25,974 bases of DNA from Bacilli bacterium (GTDB lineage: Bacteria > Bacillota_I > Bacilli_A > RFN20 > CAG-826). The stretch is taken from the NCBI GenBank assembly GCA_900767605.1, contig CAAFZT010000007.1, forward strand, positions 1 to 25,974. The letters run 5' to 3'. The translations under genes were made by a program, and so were the position numbers. Positions 22,720 to 25,974 of this stretch are shown here, piece by piece (the first letter of the stretch is position 1; each line of letters begins with the position of its first letter). A model generated the notes under the pieces. The model had not been told where the DNA came from, ran no database searches, and saw only the letters and a list, made by a program, of their open reading frames with translations.

Positions 22720-23724
22720 ATGGCAATCGCTAACAAAGTCGAAGAGAAAGAGCAATCCGCTCTTCCCAACCCCTTCGAACCCTTCACCGTTCAAACCGTG
22801 GTCAACGACGACGCTGAACATTATGGAAAATTCCTCATCAAGCCGCTTGAACGTGGCTTTGGAATCACGCTTGGCAATGCGCTTCGTCGCGTTTTGCTGA
22901 GTGCTCTCCCCGGCGCGTCCGTTTATGCGGTTCAAATCGAGGGCGTTCGTCACGAATTCACGGCGATCAAAGGCTGTGATGAAGACGTCACCGCGATTAT
23001 CCTCAATCTCAAGGATTTGGTTTTAAAGATTGACGATGAATCCAACGACATCAAGCGCATTACCCTTGATGTGGAAGGACCCTGTGTCGTCAAAGCTTCC
23101 GATCTCGTTTGCCCGTCCTTGGTCTCCGTTGTCAACGGCGACCTCGAAATCGCCCACCTCAATGAAGAAGGCCGTCTCCAGATGACCATCTTCGTCGGCA
23201 CGGGCCGTGGCTACGTTACTGCGGAACAAAATAAGCTCATTCACAAGATTGATACAGTCGGCGTTATCTCGACGGATTCCAACTACAGCCCCGTCTTGAA
23301 AGTCGCTTACAGCGTGGAACCGACCCGCGTCGGACATGATTCGAAATTCGATGCGTTGACTCTTGAAGTCACCACGAACGGATCTTGCACCCCGTCGGAA
23401 GCCGTCACGTTGGCCTCACAACTTCTCATCGCTCACTTTGCGAAATTCACGTTGATTGAAAACGCAAAAGATTACCGCATGGTCAAAGAAGAAGTGAAGA
23501 CTGAGGAAAACAAATATCAGAACATGTTGATCGAAGAACTCGATCTCAGCGTTCGTAGCAATAACTGCTTGAAGCGCGCTGGCATCACCACGGTCATGGA
23601 ACTCACCCAAAAGAGTGAAGACGAGATGATGAAAGTCCGCAATTTGGGCAAGAAGTCGCTCAAGGAAGTGAAGGAAAAACTCGCCGAAATCGGGCTTCAT
23701 TTCCGTGATTACGTAGGAGAATAA
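22720..23724 (+). CDS. rpoA: DNA-directed RNA polymerase subunit alpha
   Basis: Scaffold for polymerase assembly. The 334 residues comprise the N-terminal dimerisation domain (about 15-245, with GFGITLGNALRRVLLSALPG) and a C-terminal DNA-binding domain (about 270-330, SVRSNNCLKRAGITTVMELTQ...LGKKSLKEVKEKL) that can contact UP elements. The Shine-Dalgarno TAGGAGG is 8 nt before ATG. The 49-nt gap after rpsK is wider than usual here and could hold a weak internal promoter, but none is convincing. Confidence 0.98.
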   Translation: MAIANKVEEKEQSALPNPFEPFTVQTVVNDDAEHYGKFLIKPLERGFGITLGNALRRVLLSALPGASVYAVQIEGVRHEFTAIKGCDEDVTAIILNLKDLVLKIDDESNDIKRITLDVEGPCVVKASDLVCPSLVSVVNGDLEIAHLNEEGRLQMTIFVGTGRGYVTAEQNKLIHKIDTVGVISTDSNYSPVLKVAYSVEPTRVGHDSKFDALTLEVTTNGSCTPSEAVTLASQLLIAHFAKFTLIENAKDYRMVKEEVKTEENKYQNMLIEELDLSVRSNNCLKRAGITTVMELTQKSEDEMMKVRNLGKKSLKEVKEKLAEIGLHFRDYVGE

Positions 23725-23727
23725 AAA

Positions 23728-24129
23728 ATGGCAGCACAAGGAAGAAAGAACGTCCACGGCAAAGCCGGCGTTCGTTTCAAGGCCGGTTATACCGCCTCGA
23801 AGAACAAATCGATGCTCCGCAATGTCGTTTCGAGCCTTATCATCAACGGCGAAGTCAAAGTGACTTCTGGCGTCGTGAAAGAACTCAAAACGTTAGCGGA
23901 TCACATGGTCACCCTTGCAAAGCGTGGAGACCTCCATGCCCGCCGTCAAGCGGCTCGTGTTGTTCGCACGGGATTCGTTGACGAAAATGGGACGGAAGCC
24001 CTCGCCAAGCTTTTCAACGAGATTGGCCCGAAATTCGCAAATCGCAACGGCGGTTACACCAGCACTTTGAAGCTTGGCAACCGTAAAGGCGATAACGCGG
24101 AAGTCGTTCTCGTTCGCTGGGTCGACTAA
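23728..24129 (+). CDS. rplQ: 50S ribosomal protein L17
   Basis: Binds near the tunnel exit. The 133 residues show GYTASKNKSMLRNVVSSLIINGEVKVT and the end GNRKGDNAEVVLVRWVD; the common RKLGR start reads RKNVHG. GTAGGAG in the last rpoA codons serves as its ribosome-binding site, with the start 3 nt after the rpoA stop. It is the last gene of the cluster, followed by a terminator. Confidence 0.95.
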   Translation: MAAQGRKNVHGKAGVRFKAGYTASKNKSMLRNVVSSLIINGEVKVTSGVVKELKTLADHMVTLAKRGDLHARRQAARVVRTGFVDENGTEALAKLFNEIGPKFANRNGGYTSTLKLGNRKGDNAEVVLVRWVD

Positions 24130-24148
24130 GTCGTTCCAAAACCCAATA

Positions 24149-24173
24149 AGCCGCGCCTTCGGGTGCGGCTTTT
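24149..24173 (+). terminator. Terminator of the ribosomal-protein cluster
   Basis: AGCCGCGCC (24149-24157) pairs with GGTGCGGCT (24162-24170), including one G-T wobble, capped by a C(UUCG)G tetraloop and followed by TTTT. This is a very stable rho-independent terminator 19 nt after the rplQ stop. Confidence 0.92.
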
Positions 24174-24175
24174 AC

Positions 24176-24483
24176 TATGAAGAGATTCTATAAGTAATTC
24201 TAAAGGAAGAACGAAACTTCTTTTTATGTTAATCAACCCCTGAATGTGGAAGATGCCCCCACTAAACTTAATTCCCTTATCTATATTTATATATAAAGGA
24301 GTAAAGGGTGAGCCGGCCGACTCATCGCTAATTGTAAAAGAAAATGAGAAAAGCGTGAAAAAACAGTTGCAAGCCATCTGGCGATGTGTAAAATATCCAT
24401 CGCTAACCTTTTTAGGAATAAAGAGGTGGCGGGCGTTGGAAACAAATAGCTTCCAAATAATCGAGAAAAATTAAAAATTCTTC
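24176..24483. other. Gap between the r-protein terminator and the main rRNA promoter
   Basis: I see no convincing gene in this stretch of about 300 nt. It holds a weak second hairpin with T-run (AAGGAAG 24203-24209 with CTTCTTT 24217-24223), an A/T-rich block at 24278-24297, and a promoter candidate at 24367-24394. A 76-codon open frame at 24244-24474 has neither a ribosome-binding site nor recognisable motifs. Confidence 0.5.
24367..24394 (+). promoter_or_regulatory. Possible upstream rRNA promoter (P1)
   Basis: TTGCAA at 24367-24372 and TAAAAT at 24389-24394 with a 16-bp spacer, about 118 bp upstream of the better promoter. Tandem promoters are usual for rRNA operons, but this one is not proven. 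Confidence 0.4.
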
Positions 24484-24512
24484 TTGACACATCCTTGGCG
24501 AAAGCCTAAAGT
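24484..24512 (+). promoter_or_regulatory. Main rRNA operon promoter
   Basis: Consensus TTGACA (24484-24489) and TAAAGT (24507-24512) with a 17-bp spacer. An A/T-rich tract (about 24456-24482) just upstream looks like an UP element for the alpha C-terminal domain. Transcription should begin near 24519. Confidence 0.85.
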
Positions 24513-24518
24513 ATTCCA

Positions 24519-24704
24519 GCACGCAAATCGGGGGAGACCCCGCCGCTAGGGAGCGGCTTGCGGCGCATTGATCTTTGAGAACTAGATAGAAAGACAACAA
24601 ACACTTACGTCGATTCTCTGAACAAGAGATTCAGCAAACGTGAACCAGATAATTCAGCGAGAGCGGACCATCGATCATTGATTCATTCAATTAGATTGAA
24701 AAAT
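24519..24704 (+). promoter_or_regulatory. rRNA leader with hairpins and boxA antitermination site
   Basis: After the start, a 5-bp hairpin with GAGA tetraloop (24529-24542) and a perfect 6-bp hairpin GCCGCT/AGCGGC (24542-24557) are candidates for boxB-like structure; they share one base. They precede TGATCTTTGAGAACTAGATA (24569-24588), which resembles the Firmicutes boxA region bound by NusB-S10. The rest (24600-24704) should contain the 5' half of the 16S processing stem; its partner lies beyond the window. Confidence 0.7.

Positions 24705-25974
<1,270 letters not shown>

Noticed and set aside
24174..24240. An L17-type downstream regulatory element after rplQ
   Set aside because: Only an ordinary terminator and a weak second hairpin can be seen; no pattern that I can tie to that element.
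24244..24474. A 76-codon plus-strand open frame in the gap before the rRNA operon
   Set aside because: No Shine-Dalgarno before its start, no motif, and it runs over the candidate P1 promoter.

Overview
The window reads as a chromosomal segment of a Bacilli/Mollicutes-related Firmicute with roughly balanced GC. The 16S rRNA at the right end has the body of an Erysipelotrichia/Mollicutes-type gene (for example the TTTTCGGCAATGGGGG stretch near 25064). The ribosomal-protein order is the Firmicutes S10-spc-alpha order, and S14 is the short zinc form. TGA is used as a stop (adk, infA, rpmJ) and Trp is TGG, so this is not a code-4 mycoplasma. A gut lineage of the RF39/RFN20 type is my inference; full-length 16S placement would settle it.

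Layout. 1-118: the 3' end (domains V and VI) of a group II intron entering from the left. 134-628 (-): a small P-loop kinase, divergent from 688-1914 (+): a single-chain iron-sulfur L-serine ammonia-lyase. 1984-5064: a very large membrane-anchored protein in which a VanZ-type membrane domain appears to be interrupted by about 880 extracellular residues with Ig-like (BIG2) units. 5128-5712: a small kinase-fold-like protein of unknown role. 5762-8636: tgt-queA-queH, the last three steps of queuosine formation from preQ1. 8637-8945: terminators, a strong promoter and a structured leader. 8946-24129: a 28-gene translation cluster, from rpsJ through rplO, then secY-adk-map-infA-rpmJ-rpsM-rpsK-rpoA-rplQ, with rpmD (L30) absent. 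24149-24173: a UUCG-capped terminator. 24176-24704: upstream region, tandem promoter candidates and boxA leader of an rRNA operon. 24705 to the end: partial 16S rRNA.

Two start modes coexist. Inside the ribosomal cluster nearly every gene has a strong Shine-Dalgarno sequence, often embedded in the 3' end of the preceding gene. Left of it, several first genes have no usable Shine-Dalgarno and a -10 hexamer ending only 7-9 nt before ATG, which predicts leaderless transcripts. Several ribosomal proteins (L22, S5, L16, S17, L5, L23) also carry charged low-complexity tails beyond their usual family length. The most unusual single gene is the VanZ/Ig-like protein; no complete defence or mobile system is visible.
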